Positions 43,004 through 57,050 of a stretch of DNA of 64,000 nt are shown here, piece by piece. Under the pieces are notes generated by a model. The model was not told the origin of the DNA, did no database searches, and saw nothing but the letters and a program-made list of their open reading frames with translations. The stretch lies in NCBI GenBank assembly GCA_963969395.1, contig OZ017795.1, forward strand, positions 39,847,063 through 39,911,062. Direction: 5' to 3'. The DNA comes from Pseudoscleropodium purum (lineage: Eukaryota > Streptophyta > Bryopsida > Hypnales > Brachytheciaceae). A program made the translations under genes and the position numbers. The first letter of the stretch is position 1; the number at the start of each line of letters is the position of its first letter.

Positions 43004-45687
43004 AAACACCAATTTTGAACACAAACTTTGAAATCCATAGTTTGTTCATATAATATCTATAAATACATTCTAAGAAAATCTCCTTTTGACTACCAACAAG
43101 ATTGCACAAAAAAAGTTCAATATAATATTGGGAACCATGCAAAATTACTTATTTGTGTGATTTTAGGTGTAATTATCTTATATTTATTGTAATATAAAAC
43201 ACTTGTTGTATGTTACATAAATCACATCAGATCAAAAGAACCTTACATTTGCTAATTGACAAATAGAAACATTGTCTATGAAGACTACAAAAATGACCCT
43301 CAAGAAGATCCTCAATAAGATGACACGTGGGTCTTCTTGTGGTCATTTCCATAGTTTTACATAAACTATGTTTCCACTAAATTTGTTGAAATTGCCTAAT
43401 CTAATGATTACCATCATATTGTTAGTGGTTTCATGAGAATGTTCATGTATTAAATTAACCACATCCATAAAATCAACAAAATAAGCTTGGTGGCACATTG
43501 GACATGTAAAATTATTAATAGGAATAATTTATATGCAATGGCACATCTCAATGAAGAAAGATGCAAGTGGGTGTGGAAATTTAGGAAGCATAATGAATTA
43601 GTTGTAAATTGCCTCTTTGATAAATGATGTTTCATACATAGGCTTCACATTTAGCTTGTAAATAACTTCATCACTTTGGTCAAGAGTGCAAGTTATGGCA
43701 CATAGGAAAATTAAAACAAATAATTTCAATGACCACGCTCCATTGAAGAATATTTATCAACGAATCTTTATTTTTAGCACTTTAAATTCTATTCATATGG
43801 TTTACAAAAAAAGTATTCTAAGAAAAGCTATAATGTCCTTTAGACTATACAGAAGGCCCAACAAAAACTTATCCAATATAGTAAAAAGAACCATGCTCAA
43901 AACCATATTTGGGTATTGTTACCTTATAATACTTCAACCCTTCAGATGTGATTCCTTCTTTCACACATTTCTGGAAACATTGTATGACCACGCAATGGTC
44001 TTCTCTATGTTGGTAAGGTATTATGCATTGCTAGTTACCTGGGAGGGACTTATCAATTAATTTAAGGATTCAATCAAAAGCTACAAAGGAATTTATATAA
44101 AGGGAATGTTTGGTAATTTATTCCGCTTTTCTCCTCTCTGAAGTCACTAATTGCTTCAGAAATTTGGGGATGATATTGCTTTTTTGGATGAATGTACAAT
44201 TTTTTTTATGAAAAGAGCATCCATTGTTTGTATGTTGCAATTGCGTTCATTGATGTCAATATTGTCATCACATACTCTAGAGAATTTGTTTGCAGCACTA
44301 GCCCAAGAAAACAGAATACAAAATTTTGCTTGCATATTGCCATCCTTGTGAAAGGCTTGCCACTTTGCCAGAAGAATACGAGTCTTGAACAATGAAAGTT
44401 TGATTTGACATTGGGTAACCCAACCTTTGACAGGTAAAATGACTAGTTTGCATTGTTGGATTGTTGTAAAAATATTTTAAAAATTACATGTAAAGACAAA
44501 TGTGAAAAATAGAGAGGCAGTTGAAATTTTATTTTTTTGACAAAGTATGAATTTATTATGAATTTTTGATGTTCAGTTGGCCCCAAAGAGTTTCTAGGCT
44601 ATCCCAAAACCAACACAAAATGTACTGGTAATGGTCATCTCACTCACCTAAAGCAATCAAAATACTTCTTACCACATGTGGCCACAACACAAAGGCCTAA
44701 AAAGTCATTTTTCATGATGAATTTACACTCAAAAGGTAGAAGTCACTAATCACTCCATCATCATCACCCAAGACATTGATTGTGACCACTAACTCAAACC
44801 GTAATGTAGCCCAAATTTGATTTATTGAAATTTTTTTGTCTTGGGTTGACACAAGACTATAATGGGTAAAATTGTGTGTGCCATCTTTTGGGTGGATAGT
44901 GACTCATAGTGCCCATTATCCACCCAAAAGTGACTCACATTTTTGGGTTTTAAAGATTTTAAAATTTTCATTTCCAACCCCCTTTCCTCTCCCTCCCCCT
45001 CTTGTAATATTCAGGAAACCAATATAGTGACAATCGATATGGGATAATTTCTCTCATATTCGTATCCGGTATCTATATTCTATATTCATCTTGTATTTGT
45101 ATCTAGTACTATGCACATATCCAATATTCATTTCATATTTCATATGTGGATGGCTTAGATTAAGTCTCACAAGATCAACAATTTATATTTTTTTGAGAAA
45201 TCAATGACAATTTTGAGGATAAGTATTTTTTCTTAAAAAAAATTAATGACCTAAAAATTTTTTGAGGGAGGAAGGGGGTGACTAATGCAAACCAAGGGAG
45301 AGTCATCTTTTGAGAGGATAGTGGGTCATCCCCTAGGTATTTTGTTATGGAATACTTTGTGCACATTTGACCATTTGTGATTCAAGGGGTGCATAATCCT
45401 GATTTTGAGACAACTATTTAGGATATTCTAGGTTTAGGGTTCACAACCATAGACCAACATTTTTTCATGGCTGAGATTACAAGTTAGCCCATTTGCACAC
45501 CTATTTCAAGCAACAATATCATGCTTCTGTAAACCAAACATTGAGCATGGTTTGTGTCCTCAAATAGAAAACTCTAAAACCACTTGCCCAATACAAATGT
45601 GAAGGGCAAACAATACACCAACAAACACCTTCAATCAACGATTTCAAGTGTGGGAAAGACAAATGTTACACCCGAAATTCTCCAAAA
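43004..45687. other. Non-coding DNA between the inverted TTAA elements
   Basis: AT-rich with no recognised gene. A small palindrome with TTTTGGGTGGATA arms is at 44889-44931. The ORF at 43686-44060 has no recognisable motif and was not accepted. Confidence 0.4.
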
Positions 45688-46629
45688 TTAAACCCTAAAG
45701 GACCATTGTCCCTGCAAGGGACAAATGTGTTTTCAGGCAAGTACCTATGGGCTGAATTTTTTTGTGATTTTTTTATACTTCTTTTGAAGATAGAAAAACT
45801 AATAAGCTTTATGAGAGTATAATTTTTTTCCCAATTGATGCCTGGGAACAATAGTTATGACCAAATAAGCTCAAACGAGGGGATGGGGGGCAGTCCAAGC
45901 ATCAAAACAAATTTGTGAAAATTTGAATTAGAATTTTCTTTTTCCCCTTATAGATTATATTTTTGTCTATCCAAAAAGCTTTGATTCATTTCATTTGGAT
46001 TTGTTATGAGAAAGTTATGGACATTCTTGTTTTTTGGGTAGCTAGAGCATTTTCTTGAAAAAAATAACTTGTAGGATTCATATCTGAATGCAATTTTTCA
46101 AACTTTTCAAATTTTTTTATTTTTCATGGTTTAGTTTACTTGCTAGGACAATCTCACCATTGGAATTAGTGCATTTTAATTCCATCTAAAATATAAGAAT
46201 ATTTTAGATTTTCCTTCTATCACGTACCTACTTCTACTTAACAATTTTTTTAAGAATGAAAATTAAGTTTTTTTTGAATTTTTTTTTTTTTTTTCCAAAC
46301 TCTCAACTCAATTCTCCACTATATAGATTTAAAGCTCAAAACTCTATAGTGCAAAAATTTTCAGTTAAAAATGTTCAAAGTCAAAAATCCAGTCCCGCAA
46401 TGTGCTGAAAAACTTGTTTTTTCCACTTTAAACACAAATATCTTGCAATTTGTGTGGTGAAAAATTCTGAAATTTTTTCCACACTTTTTTATACTAGTGA
46501 GGTGTAAGATCCTACAGTTAGATGTGAAAAAAAACAAAGCAGTTAAATTTTTTTTTACTCTTTGCTATAGAAATGGCAGTTTTCAGTGTTTTTTGGCAGA
46601 AAAAAAGGCCTTGGTCCTGTAGGGGTTAA
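45688..46629 (-). mobile_element. TTAA-bounded 0.9-kb repeat element, copy B (inverted)
   Basis: It starts TTAAACCCTAAAGGACCA and ends TGGTCCTGTAGGGGTTAA. The right half (GGCAGAAAAAAAGGCC, AACTCTATAGTGCAAA and so on) is the reverse complement of the left half of copy A. No ORF is present. Confidence 0.65.
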
Positions 46630-49014
46630 TCGAACAACTGAAAATCACCACAGATTATTTCTTCATCGTAAATGCCAGCATGCAAACAGTATTCCACAGT
46701 TCTATCATGGGTGGTTTGCTTGTCACAGGCTACTTTAGCTTCATGATGGCTTCACGCATGCTTCCGCGGTTGCGTATGTCTGTCTGTTTGTACAGATCTT
46801 CAATTTGCAAAAGTTGGAGGTAACTTATTTGGCTGTCATCAACAGAAAAGCACAGCTGAAGGACGAAATGGTTGGAATTGCAAACTTTTCAAGTTTTTAC
46901 ACTGGTTGTCTGCATTCAATTTCAGTTTCAGTTTGGGTGGAGAAAGGCTGTGGATAGATAAGGACTTCGATTTTGGTAGTGTGAAAAGGTTGGTGCTGAC
47001 GGGCAAGCTTGAAAAGCCAGTCATGTTTTTATTGAGGGGAGAATGATGTTGTAAGTTATCACACGAAGTACAAAGTGCATTAATTTTCAAATGCAAAAAA
47101 GGGCTCTAGAAGCAGAGAGACTCAGAAGAAGACACTGAAGGGTAACTTCTCTATGAACGATAGGTGTGAATAGAGCGTCTATTGGGAATGGCCCAAGTAT
47201 TGAAAGGTATGGCCATACTTGGACTTTGCAATCATTCTTGGTTGCAATGGTATGCTTATGTGACTTTTTCGGTGGACCATTGTTCCTTCGTAACCACGAA
47301 ACCTATGTGGTTGCAGAGTTGATAAGGGTTACGAGCAATGTTTAGTAGAGAAAAATTTGGGATTGTTCAAGGCTTTCCAAAATTGCGGGCTATTGTTACA
47401 CAAGTTTCAATTTTTTCAATTTTTTGTAAATTCTTGAGTGTTAACAACAGTCTTTCATAATGCAAAGAGATGTGGGAAACTTCGTAACATTGTTGGTGTT
47501 GCAAGCGCCATCAATGGCATGTGATTGATAATCAATCAATTTTTTTCTAAGGAGGGTCATAGTAATATGAATTTGTTAACTTTGGCATTAGAAGATTTTT
47601 GGGGGCTTTGGAAGCATGTTTCAAGCATGTTCCTTTGTAGTTGTTCCCTGTAGCGGAGGGAATGGCCCACTGTCAGAAAAAAAGGGTTTAAAAAAAATTA
47701 TAATTAAAATTCTTCAAATGCCAAAAAATAGTTGAAAAAAAAAAAAAAATTTGGGCAATGATGTGGCAAGGTCTCGGCCACACCATTCCATTGCACCAAA
47801 ATTGTTCCTTGCATTTACAAGTTGTGATAACTGGTAGGCTTCTAGAGACTCTAAAAATCTTCTAATGATTATATGCAAGTACTCAATACCTAAATTATAT
47901 ATATTGCAATTAATGCAAAGAATATCTCCCCAATTCAAAACAATTGATAACTTAAAGAAGACCTTGATTATAACAAACCAGCTCAAAAAACAAACGTTTC
48001 TATAAAACTTGCACCTTTCCATCTTTGGTAGAAGTATTATGATTTTATAACCATTGTTACCAGGGTTTTTTTTTGGTTTTTTGGTGCCAAATTGCACTAG
48101 AAAAAAATAATTTGGCTAAAAAATGGCAAAAAAACATGAAGTTTTATGCCAAAAACTTCAAATAAAAAAAAATCTTAAATGGAATCGCCAAATTGTAGAT
48201 GGAAATAGAAATATGTACTAATGTGATATTTTCTATCTAATATATGAATAAATGTTGAAATTTGGAGCACCACAATAAAATTTTATTTCATCACTTTGGC
48301 ACTGCCTACAAAATGAAAAATCAAACAAACTCATTATTACTAAATGCCAAATGAAAATAGGTCTTAAGCCTCAGTGGACTTAGATGTTCAATTCCATCCT
48401 TTATGCCTTTACTAGGAAGTAGACCTTATAATAAAAAAAACAATGTGTTCCTTCCCTTGAGAAATTTTCAAGTCTTCTTATGACAACAAAGGTAGGTTTT
48501 GCACCCCCTACCAAAGTTGAGTGAACTTAATAGTAAGCACCATATCAACGTTTGAGGATTAGCTCATGACCATGTTATTAATTTACTATGGGCAAAGTCA
48601 TTGAACTAAAGTTGTAGATGCCTATTAGACACATGCATGTATTGTAAACAACCAACACTAGTCAAAATAGAATGCAAGCAATGTTTCTTGGAGGACAATT
48701 TATTGATCAAAAGCAATACAATATTTTCAAAGAATATTAAGTGATAGATTTTCCAATTTTTAAGGGATGACATTGTTCAATTGTTACATAATGTAGGGAT
48801 AATATCATTCTATTATAGATGGGCATACACAATTTTAAATGAATATATGCATTTTCATCCATGTTTTGCATGTTCCAACAATGTTAGTAGATGTAAATAG
48901 CTTCATTATTCCATCATACATTGCTTTGTGCATTGCTTAAAAACAATGAAAAAAAACATTGGATGCAAGACTTTGAATCCAAGCTAGAGGTTTTGTTTTT
49001 ATCTACTTTTCAAT
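46630..49014. other. Non-coding DNA left of the CACTA element
   Basis: No recognised gene or element; short homopolymer runs (a T- or A-rich stretch near 47730) are present. It ends at the CACTA terminus. Confidence 0.4.
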
Positions 49015-50080
49015 CACTAGAAGAAATCCGTGTTTTTTTTTATACGGGAATTGTGCATGCTGATGTCTTGAATGATGTCAAATTCCATCATTTCAGACAT
49101 CCAAATTTTTGCGTTGTTAAAAACATGCCAAAAACATGAAAAATCTTAGGAGACATGCATATGTTTTTACCTGATGTCCAAGAAAACACTACTCAACAAG
49201 GTTCTGAAAACGTGCCATGTGGCTACCACTTACATGCCACATCATGGCGGGAAGCCATGTAGTTTTTTTTTCATCCATTACTCGTCAGTGACGTGTCATG
49301 CCAAATGGCCTGGGTTTAAGGGTGACGTGTCACTATATGAAGATCTCAGAAGACGAATCCACGTGACTGCAATTTTATCTTGAATGATATTGAAGGTGAC
49401 ATCTGTGCGTTCTACTGGATGTGTGGGAAGACATTGCCATAGACATTCAATGTTCGCATCCAAGGACGTGCTGTTGTTTTGGATGTTGTATCTATGACAT
49501 ACATTCTTAAGTACAATGTGTTCTTTGGTATGGAAGATGCACGGTGTGACACATACAGACTTAGTGATGCCCTTTTGGATCATCTTTGTGACTGGGTCTT
49601 CCTTTGTAAAAGCAACAACAAGCAACGTCGAGAATAGTCTTGTGTCTGTATGGACGTCTTGTGTTGCGTCCCTATGAAGTCATGAAGACGGAACTATGTC
49701 GGTGTCTGCATTTCATGTTGCATGACGACAAATGTCAACGATAACATGACCATGTAAATATGGACGTCTACGTCCTCGTGAAAACGTTTGTGATGACGTG
49801 AATATGGGTGGCAGAGGTGTATTTCATATCATAATTTTCTACAACAGCACGTCTTAGACAACGTCGGTGTGGACTAGTGTATGCGTGTAGCGCCTCTAAG
49901 GATGCCCATTGGGATGACATCATGCGCTACATGAATGTCTTTTTTGAAACTGAAGGATGTCTTCTGTGACGTCATCTTGACCGCTCTACTATTTTTGTAG
50001 CATGTCTACTTGGACACTGTGTACGACGCGGGTGTTCGGCGTTCGTGATCTTCATGTTAATGACAGCATCACCTCTGCTA
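49015..50080. repeat. Subterminal region of the CACTA element
   Basis: No gene. Short motifs with ACGTC, GACGT and TGACGT cores are frequent, for example near 49312, 49326, 49661, 49765 and 49790. Subterminal repeat clusters are the rule in CACTA elements and bind the element-encoded protein; binding here is inferred. Confidence 0.45.
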
Positions 50081-50432
50081 TTAGAGAAAATACAAGAATA
50101 GTAGAATGTTGTGTTTCTGCAATGAGACGGTTCTAAGGATTTCGGATGCATGCTTCAAATTAATCAAAAAAGCCTTATAATAATACAGAAAACAAAATAA
50201 GTACATGCATGTCCAAAAAATCAAATGGAAACATAGAAGTGCCATGGAAACTCTTGTACACGGCAAGTTTTTAGCCATTGAAGAAGAGAAACAAACATAT
50301 ATGTTTCCTAAAAAGAAGGCTAAACCTTCCTATACACCTATGGCAACAACTGTAGTTGATGACGTACTCTGCAAATGCTACTTACTTCTTCAATTGACTC
50401 TCATGTCTGTTGTGATGCCACACAATGGATTC

Positions 50433-53110
50433 CTAAGATGTCATGCTGTCCATCTCATTGTCAGGGAAGGCAACTACCAACCTGCAAAGAAAGAGATTGC
50501 ACGTCAATGACAATGTTGCAGCCAACTTTATGGGAATGTAAAAGGCGCATGATGACCAACGCATGTGCATACCTAAACCTTCACTTCCTTTGTGGTGAAC
50601 CTCCCTTTTTGGGTGCATCCGCTGCTTTAGGAGGGCTGGGCTTAGAAAACTTCGTTGCCACTGCTTTCGTACCCTTCATGGGTGCAACAAACTTTGTTGG
50701 CTTAGTGGGAACTGTATTTCTTGTGACACGATGCAATTGAGATGAGGACGCCGCCGACGGTAAAGGTAGGACCTGATCAATCGTCATGAGTCCAACCAAT
50801 TCATCTAAGCACTGAGTGACATGAACACCATGGACAATCAAACCTAACTATGCGTTGGAAGACATCTACGTAAACATCGCTAACAAGGTGACAGGCTTGA
50901 AGAAGACACATGGATTGCAAGTACATTTACTTCAATTGCATGTACTTCTTCTGCAGTTGTGCCTGGTGATGCAACATCGGCGGTGGCTGCCACCATCTTC
51001 ACCCCTATGCTTTATGGATCTGACACCACTTCTGATGACTGCTGGGCTTGGCCTATGCCTCCCTGAGCAACATCAATGGGAGCATCGGTGTCTTTGTTAT
51101 GTGTAGCGTCTGCCTGAACGTCATTAGTGACGTTTTGATCTGATTCTTTCAAAGTGGCGTCACTGATGCTATCTACGAGGTAGTCAATGTCTGCTTCCAT
51201 GCCTTCAACACTGTCTTCCACTGTATGCACTGCTTGAACCGCTTCAGCATCCCCTAAGACGTCTAGAACGACATTTTCATCAATTGGCACATCTTTCACG
51301 ACCTTCTCTGTCACGTTGCCCACAGTGTGCGCACTCCCGCCAGGTGGTGCCATCGTCACATCAAGGTGCACTATCTTGTTGCCTAAGGAACGGATGAATT
51401 GTTGGATAGCCTCCTCCAATTGAGAAAGACTACCTCCGACCTCAGAAGTTGAAGTGCGCAATTCTTGGATGTCCTTTGAGTAGTCTACGCTACTCTTACG
51501 CGACTGCAAGACGTCGGGCGTATTCCTTCTCGATGGCCTCCTTCACCTCTCCTTCAAAAGGTATGCGCTTCAGCAGCAATGTCTGCAACATTATATTCTT
51601 GATTTTGAATTATGATACTAAGACAAATTCATGGATTAGCATTTACAAGGCCTTCAATTCCCCGTTCTTTCCATGGACAAGGAAACATTTCCATAGACGA
51701 TTGACACACTTCAGACATCTGCGTCGATGATATAAATCTTATTTGACATTTGAGGAGACACTCTATGTCCATGGAGACTACAGACGTCTATGATAACATG
51801 AGACTACGGATAAGGACCATGCAAGGCAACGCAAACTGAAATGATAGTACAAGACTGTAGACAAGAGTACATGATTACCACACATGGAAATATTTCTTTC
51901 CTTACCAATTCACCAATCATGGTCTTCTTGATTGCCCTCATTTGTGCCTCCTTTGACACCTTCCCCTTAGAAATGGACCGCATCTGTGCAGACTTCTGTT
52001 GTGCTTCTTTTGACTGCCTTTTAGCAGTAAGATTGTCCCAAATGTCCTTATTGACGTCCACTAGCCTAGCTTCTCCTGCATCTATCATCTTCATCAAATT
52101 GTGTCGGACATTGATGAGTGTCTTGGTCACAAACTATGGGTACTATGCCAAATTTATTGCTGTCACGGCTCCATGGACANNNNNNNNNNNNNNNNNNNNN
52201 NNNNNNNNNNNNNNNNNNNNNNNNNNNNNNNNNNNNNNNNNNNNNNNNNNNNNNNNNNNNNNNNNNNNNNNNNNNNNNNNNNNNNNNNNNNNNNNNNNNN
52301 NNNNNNNNNNNNNNNNNNNNNNNNNNNNNNNNNNNNNNNNNNNNNNNNNNNNNNNNNNNNNNNNNNNNNNNNNNNNNNNCCTGATTCCGAGTCACTACTG
52401 CACAAGCAGGGTGACTATAGGTTAGTGGTCCTTCATGTCAAACACTACAGTGAATGTCTAAGCAAATTTGTGTTCTACTTCCCAAGACGTCTCACTTGAT
52501 GTCCGACAAGACGATCATAGTCTTCAAAGGTGCTCTGTCACACATTCATTCCAACCTTGAGCTCTTCTAATTATTAAGTGAAACTAATTTGAAGTTTAGT
52601 GGTCAACCTCTTTGTATAGTATTGCACTACACTGTACAACATAATTTACTGATGATGGTTCCAGGTTCACTATTAGCACTTACCTTCGCACTTACTCCTT
52701 GGAGTATACTTTGGTGGACATTTCCTCTCCTGCCTCCTCCGTTTCGTCCTCCGAAACCTCCTCTAGCTCTTCCTCGACCTCCTATCGACTCGAACGTCTG
52801 CGACGCTTGCTGGGCGGTGCAGAATTAGGTACAATTTTTTTCTTGTCACCCTTCTCTCTTCCATGACTTCGGACATGCCACTCATCGTTCTTGTACTTTG
52901 AGCGTGCTTCACTAGAAGGACGGCAGTGAAGCTCCACAAGATTGGGAGATGCATCGATGGCTATCTTTCTGCAGTGAGACTCCGCGAGACGTCTCAAAGG
53001 CAACTTCCTCCTACTTCCTATCATTGTCAAACGCGGGGAATGACCGTGCACAAAATCTCTTGACCATGTTGCTTGCACAGTGGAAGAAAATCCCGGAGGA
53101 CAGTGCACAT
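50433..53110 (-). pseudogene. Minus-strand CACTA gene, TNP1-like (fragmentary exons)
   Basis: Three pieces look coding. 52130-51804 has a charged stretch with IWDNLTAKRQSKEAQQKSA and a repeated SKEAQ. 51509-51012 starts with a likely coiled coil (SLSQLEEAIQQFIRSLGNK) and goes on to an acidic part. 50841-50581 is a basic, proline-rich tail. A basic KRRRR cluster lies in 53108-52782. Exon joins are not resolved, and a 200-base gap falls within the gene. The En/Spm family second gene is the best guess; no decisive domain is seen. Confidence 0.35.
52180..52379. other. Assembly gap (200 N)
   Basis: Exactly 200 unknown bases, probably a fixed-size scaffold gap. It lies next to the TNP1-like exon and may hide part of that gene. 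Confidence 0.98.
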
Positions 53111-53714
53111 TTCAAGCCAAGGCGGTTACGAAATACTGGTGTCCTCTCAGACGTCTGAGACAACAACAAGACGTCCGCATGGACATAACAAGCACCATGG
53201 GACACTAATGCCAACATTGGCAAGCACTTCATCTATCCCCAATGCAAGCATTGACGTTCTCGAAGGCAAAGAGCAGGACACGGAGTACCAAACCTACAAC
53301 TAGAATAGAAATACAAGCCTCAGCATGGACAAGCGAGTGCTGACGAAGACATGCAGAAGTGACTTTTCCATTCCTGGAAGGTGTATTCTAAGAATTACAG
53401 AAACAAAATTCCTTGCAATGAACTATTCAAACACATACAACAACACAACAACACATACGGTTAGTTTCTCTGGGGTTATACATTGTCTCTATCTCCATGG
53501 ACATTTGCCGAGACGGCTTCCTATCCCTGTGAACATTGCCTGCGAGTATGTCACTGATATTGCGGACTACGCTTTTGTACAATTGGATTACACGTTGTCG
53601 TGTTGTAAATAACTATACTATTTAAAAACATCAAAAGATTAACCTTGAGCCCTAGTTCAAGAAAAGGGTTGAGATAGAAAAAGGTAGGGGTTGTGGAGAA
53701 ATCCACGGTCTTGG

Positions 53715-53945
53715 ATTGTACTGCATCTTGTCACTTAGCTTAGGGGGCAGGGTGGCTAGCTGGTTGGCTAGTTATTTCCTGCTTTCACTAGCGGTGCCAA
53801 GTTGCAATTGCTCAGACCGAATCAATGAATCTGATAAGATTCGAACTCGGAACCAGCTGGCAGCTAATTGGGGACTTCTCCAACCAACCAAGTCTGCAAC
53901 TTGGCGGTCGTTGTTGATTCCAAGGTGGTTTTATACCACTATTGA
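53715..53945 (-). repeat. Possible tRNA-derived SINE-like sequence
   Basis: On the minus strand TGGTTGGTTGG (A-box-like) is followed about 45 nt later by GAGTTCGAATC (B-box-like), the spacing of an internal RNA polymerase III promoter. The sequence does not fold into a full tRNA and no clear A-tail was found at the expected end. Confidence 0.3.
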
Positions 53946-54227
53946 TTGGCTGTTTGGTATATTGACTGACAGAACAGTGTTCCTAAGTCTATTTTTTTTA
54001 TCACATAGGTTACCTTTTGATACAAAAAAAAAAAAAAAAAATATACGTTTGATTATTAACATTTCGACTTTATTATAAAGATAGTTAGTATAGTGTGATT
54101 GGAGTATTTAAAGCAAAAGTAAGCTTCTTAAAGAAGCTATTAGGTATAGAAATAAAGGAACTGAGTAGTATTGCTTCTCATGTTCTACTTTGAGTTGGTT
54201 ATAGTTTGGGTTTTAGTATTCGTAGTT

Positions 54228-54641
54228 ATGGATTCACAAGACCTTGACAATTGGCAATTGCCATTATCGCAATTATCGGTTGATCCAAATCAACCATCTT
54301 CATCAAGACTGCGTATGCGAGTTGATGCTGGACCTTCTGAACGTCGTGTTCAACCACGAATAGATCTAGATAACCAGTAAACTTTATTGCCAGTTTTGGA
54401 ATTGGATAAAAAGTCTTTGGTGATCGTTTTGGAATTTGAACCCATGCTTTCCGAGAACTATCAAATGGTGTTTGAAGGGTGTTTTGAAAACAACGGTGAA
54501 GAACAAATGGTCACCTGTATTTTCAGTGAAGTAGGCCAATGCCTTTGGCTTCAAGGACCACTCAATCTATTGAACACGGAACGGAGAGCTAACTACATTG
54601 TTGCTTTACTTTTGCGTGTTTTGGAGTTCTTAAGTATGTAA
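54228..54641 (+). pseudogene. Unidentified ORF with one in-frame stop, inside the CACTA element
   Basis: The ATG at 54228 opens MDSQDLDNWQLPLSQLSVD. One frame runs through a TAA (54378-54380) into LPVLELDKKSLVIVLEFEP and further to 54641, about 137 codons together. Codon use and the mix of residues look protein-like rather than random, but no family is recognised. It could be a captured host gene fragment or part of a nested element. Confidence 0.35.
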
Positions 54642-57050
54642 AGCAAATGATTTTGAAATTAGATTTTGTGGTGTTAAGGTAATGTATTTTAGCCTTTGTT
54701 TTAGGGTTTTGGCTACCACCAATTAAATTTTATTCACATTAGATGAAAGTAGTTGACTGTTTACCTTCTTTTTGTTGACTTTGGGATTAGTGGACCCAAA
54801 GAAGCATTTGGAATTTAAAAAAAGTAGAGTTTTAGGGAGCCTATAGGAGAATAGATGTTCACATGGGCTGATGTGGCCCATGTGGAAGGAGAAAGGGGGG
54901 AGATTCTCTCTTCTCTTGGGGGTCGACGTTGGTGTGAGTGTGGTGTGTTGGAGTGGAAAGAATCGAAACTTTGTTCGGTTTCTATGTGTTGTTGAAAACG
55001 AATTTGAATACAAAATTTAACGGAGTTATACATGGTGGTGTTGTGCTTCTTTTGGCGATATTTTTACTTGATTTCAATATTGTATGTGAATTTTATAGGC
55101 TTTTGAGTGAGGAGTAGTCTGTTGCTACCCAAAAGGAGGAGCAAAAACTTTGTGCCTCTTCTAGAGTCACAAAAATTGTTAGAAAAAAGTGAAAATCAAG
55201 TAGAATATAGATCTTGTTGCTATCTTTTTATCAAGATATCAAACTTCTCATTACCATGTTTTTATCTCAAGTTATGAAGAGAAAGGCGAAGTAGTGTACT
55301 ATCGCTAGAATTGCATGTAGGAGATCTTTGAGAGCACATAACTCGTAGGTAATAGCTTTGTTTCAAGTGAAATTTTAATGCATCAAAGCTTACTGTATTA
55401 GCTTTCAAAAGAGCTATCTCTTACCTAAAGTGGAGCTTTAGAACGTTTTAGGTGCCCATTTTAGTACTGCTGATTTAGAAGAGGGTGAAAGAGATAATTG
55501 GAAGGTTAGAAGGTTGAAGATTGAAGTGAAGAATTGAAGAGTCAAGTGAAGACTTACCCCGCAAGGACCTAGCCTATGTTGTGTGGCTTGTGGCTCTGTC
55601 ATTCCAAGCCAGATTTGGAGGCTTGTTGTCAATTTGTGTGGTGGGCATGTGGCTTTGTCAATTTTTTGCATTGTAAACCTTGTTTGCGGGTTTGGCCTGA
55701 CATTGCGTACATGGCCTTACTCCATTTTGTGTTGTGGGCAACGAAGTGGGGTTGATGGCCCACATGGTTGAATCTTATGTCGTTCTCACGGTGAGACTGG
55801 ATTGATCACCAGTAGACCGTGAATTTGAAAGTTTAGGAGCCATATTCACGGACGGTTCAGCTCGTGGTCTGCCGTCCGTTCTACCCGTCCTGTATCCTGT
55901 GGTTTCTTATCCCCTCCTTGACCCTTGAACCCCTAGAACCATAACATGATAAGCCAACATGGAGCTGATTCAAGAAAATTGAAGATTTGAGGTTCGAGGA
56001 GACAATGTATTGAAGATTCGAGGTGCAAATGTACGAGAAGACATCCTATTGAAGATTCAAGGTTCGAGACAAGATCAAGCTAGAAACCCTACTCTCAAGT
56101 CATTTCTAGTAGTAGCCAAAATCCCTATGATTTCCCAAAGCAAACTCCTCTCAATACGACAACGTTGAAGCAACACGTCTTCACTGAAGGCAGTGGACCT
56201 AAAAAGAAAAACATAATTGACACAACAAGTCCTACTCAAGAAAAGACGTTCATGTCGAGGGGGTCCCGAACGACAAGGTAGCTGCATGCAACGATCTCTA
56301 ACAGTAGACAACAAAACCTATCCTTGCTGCATGCCAAACTCGGTATACACAAACCCTGCCACAAGAAACACTTGTGCGTACCTCAACAACTACAGCCAAA
56401 ACACAAGTAAAACTTCCATAGATCTAAAGGCTTCAACAGCTAACCTGCACAATTGGCAATGTAAGAAAAAGGCTTGTTGAGGAACAAGAGCACTTGTGGA
56501 AGGGATGCCTTCTTCAGAACGATAGCAACAATGGCGCACACAACAAGAAGAGGAAAAAACAACAATGAGAAGGCGTTTTAGAAGACACCACGGAGGAGAA
56601 TTGACGAAAGGTTGGCAACGGATGTGCGTGGATGAAGGCATGGATGTGCGTTTCCGTCGGTGCCACTACGTCGCGAGAACATTTACTGTCACCGTAATGA
56701 AGAGGCGGCTGAGGCGCCCTACGCCTAGGCAAGGGTTGCCTTCAATTTTTAAAATTCCAAAAAACGAGGACGCCGCAAACCCCACAATGCTTCGACGTCT
56801 TCTAGCGGACTCCACGGACGTTGTTCCACGCCCGACGTCGGCCTCTGGATTCCCTTCGTCCGCAATGTTTTCTGATCGTGCTACTACAGCCGATCGTCTA
56901 CACCCTGCAATCCTAAGTACGCAAATTTTCTTCCATAGCAATATTTCATTGCACATGCTTTCGCTCAAGGACGGCGCTACTAGACCCTAAAAGAAGCCAT
57001 TGTTCAAAATGGAGAGAAGAGGAAGATCAGTAGCCCTAGAAAAGACTCAC

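Noticed and set aside
43686..44060. 124-codon plus-strand ORF
   Set aside because: AT-rich, no recognised motif, no splice or promoter context; chance is the simplest explanation.
47714..48097. 127-codon minus-strand ORF
   Set aside because: Dominated by homopolymer-derived Phe/Lys runs and lacking motifs.
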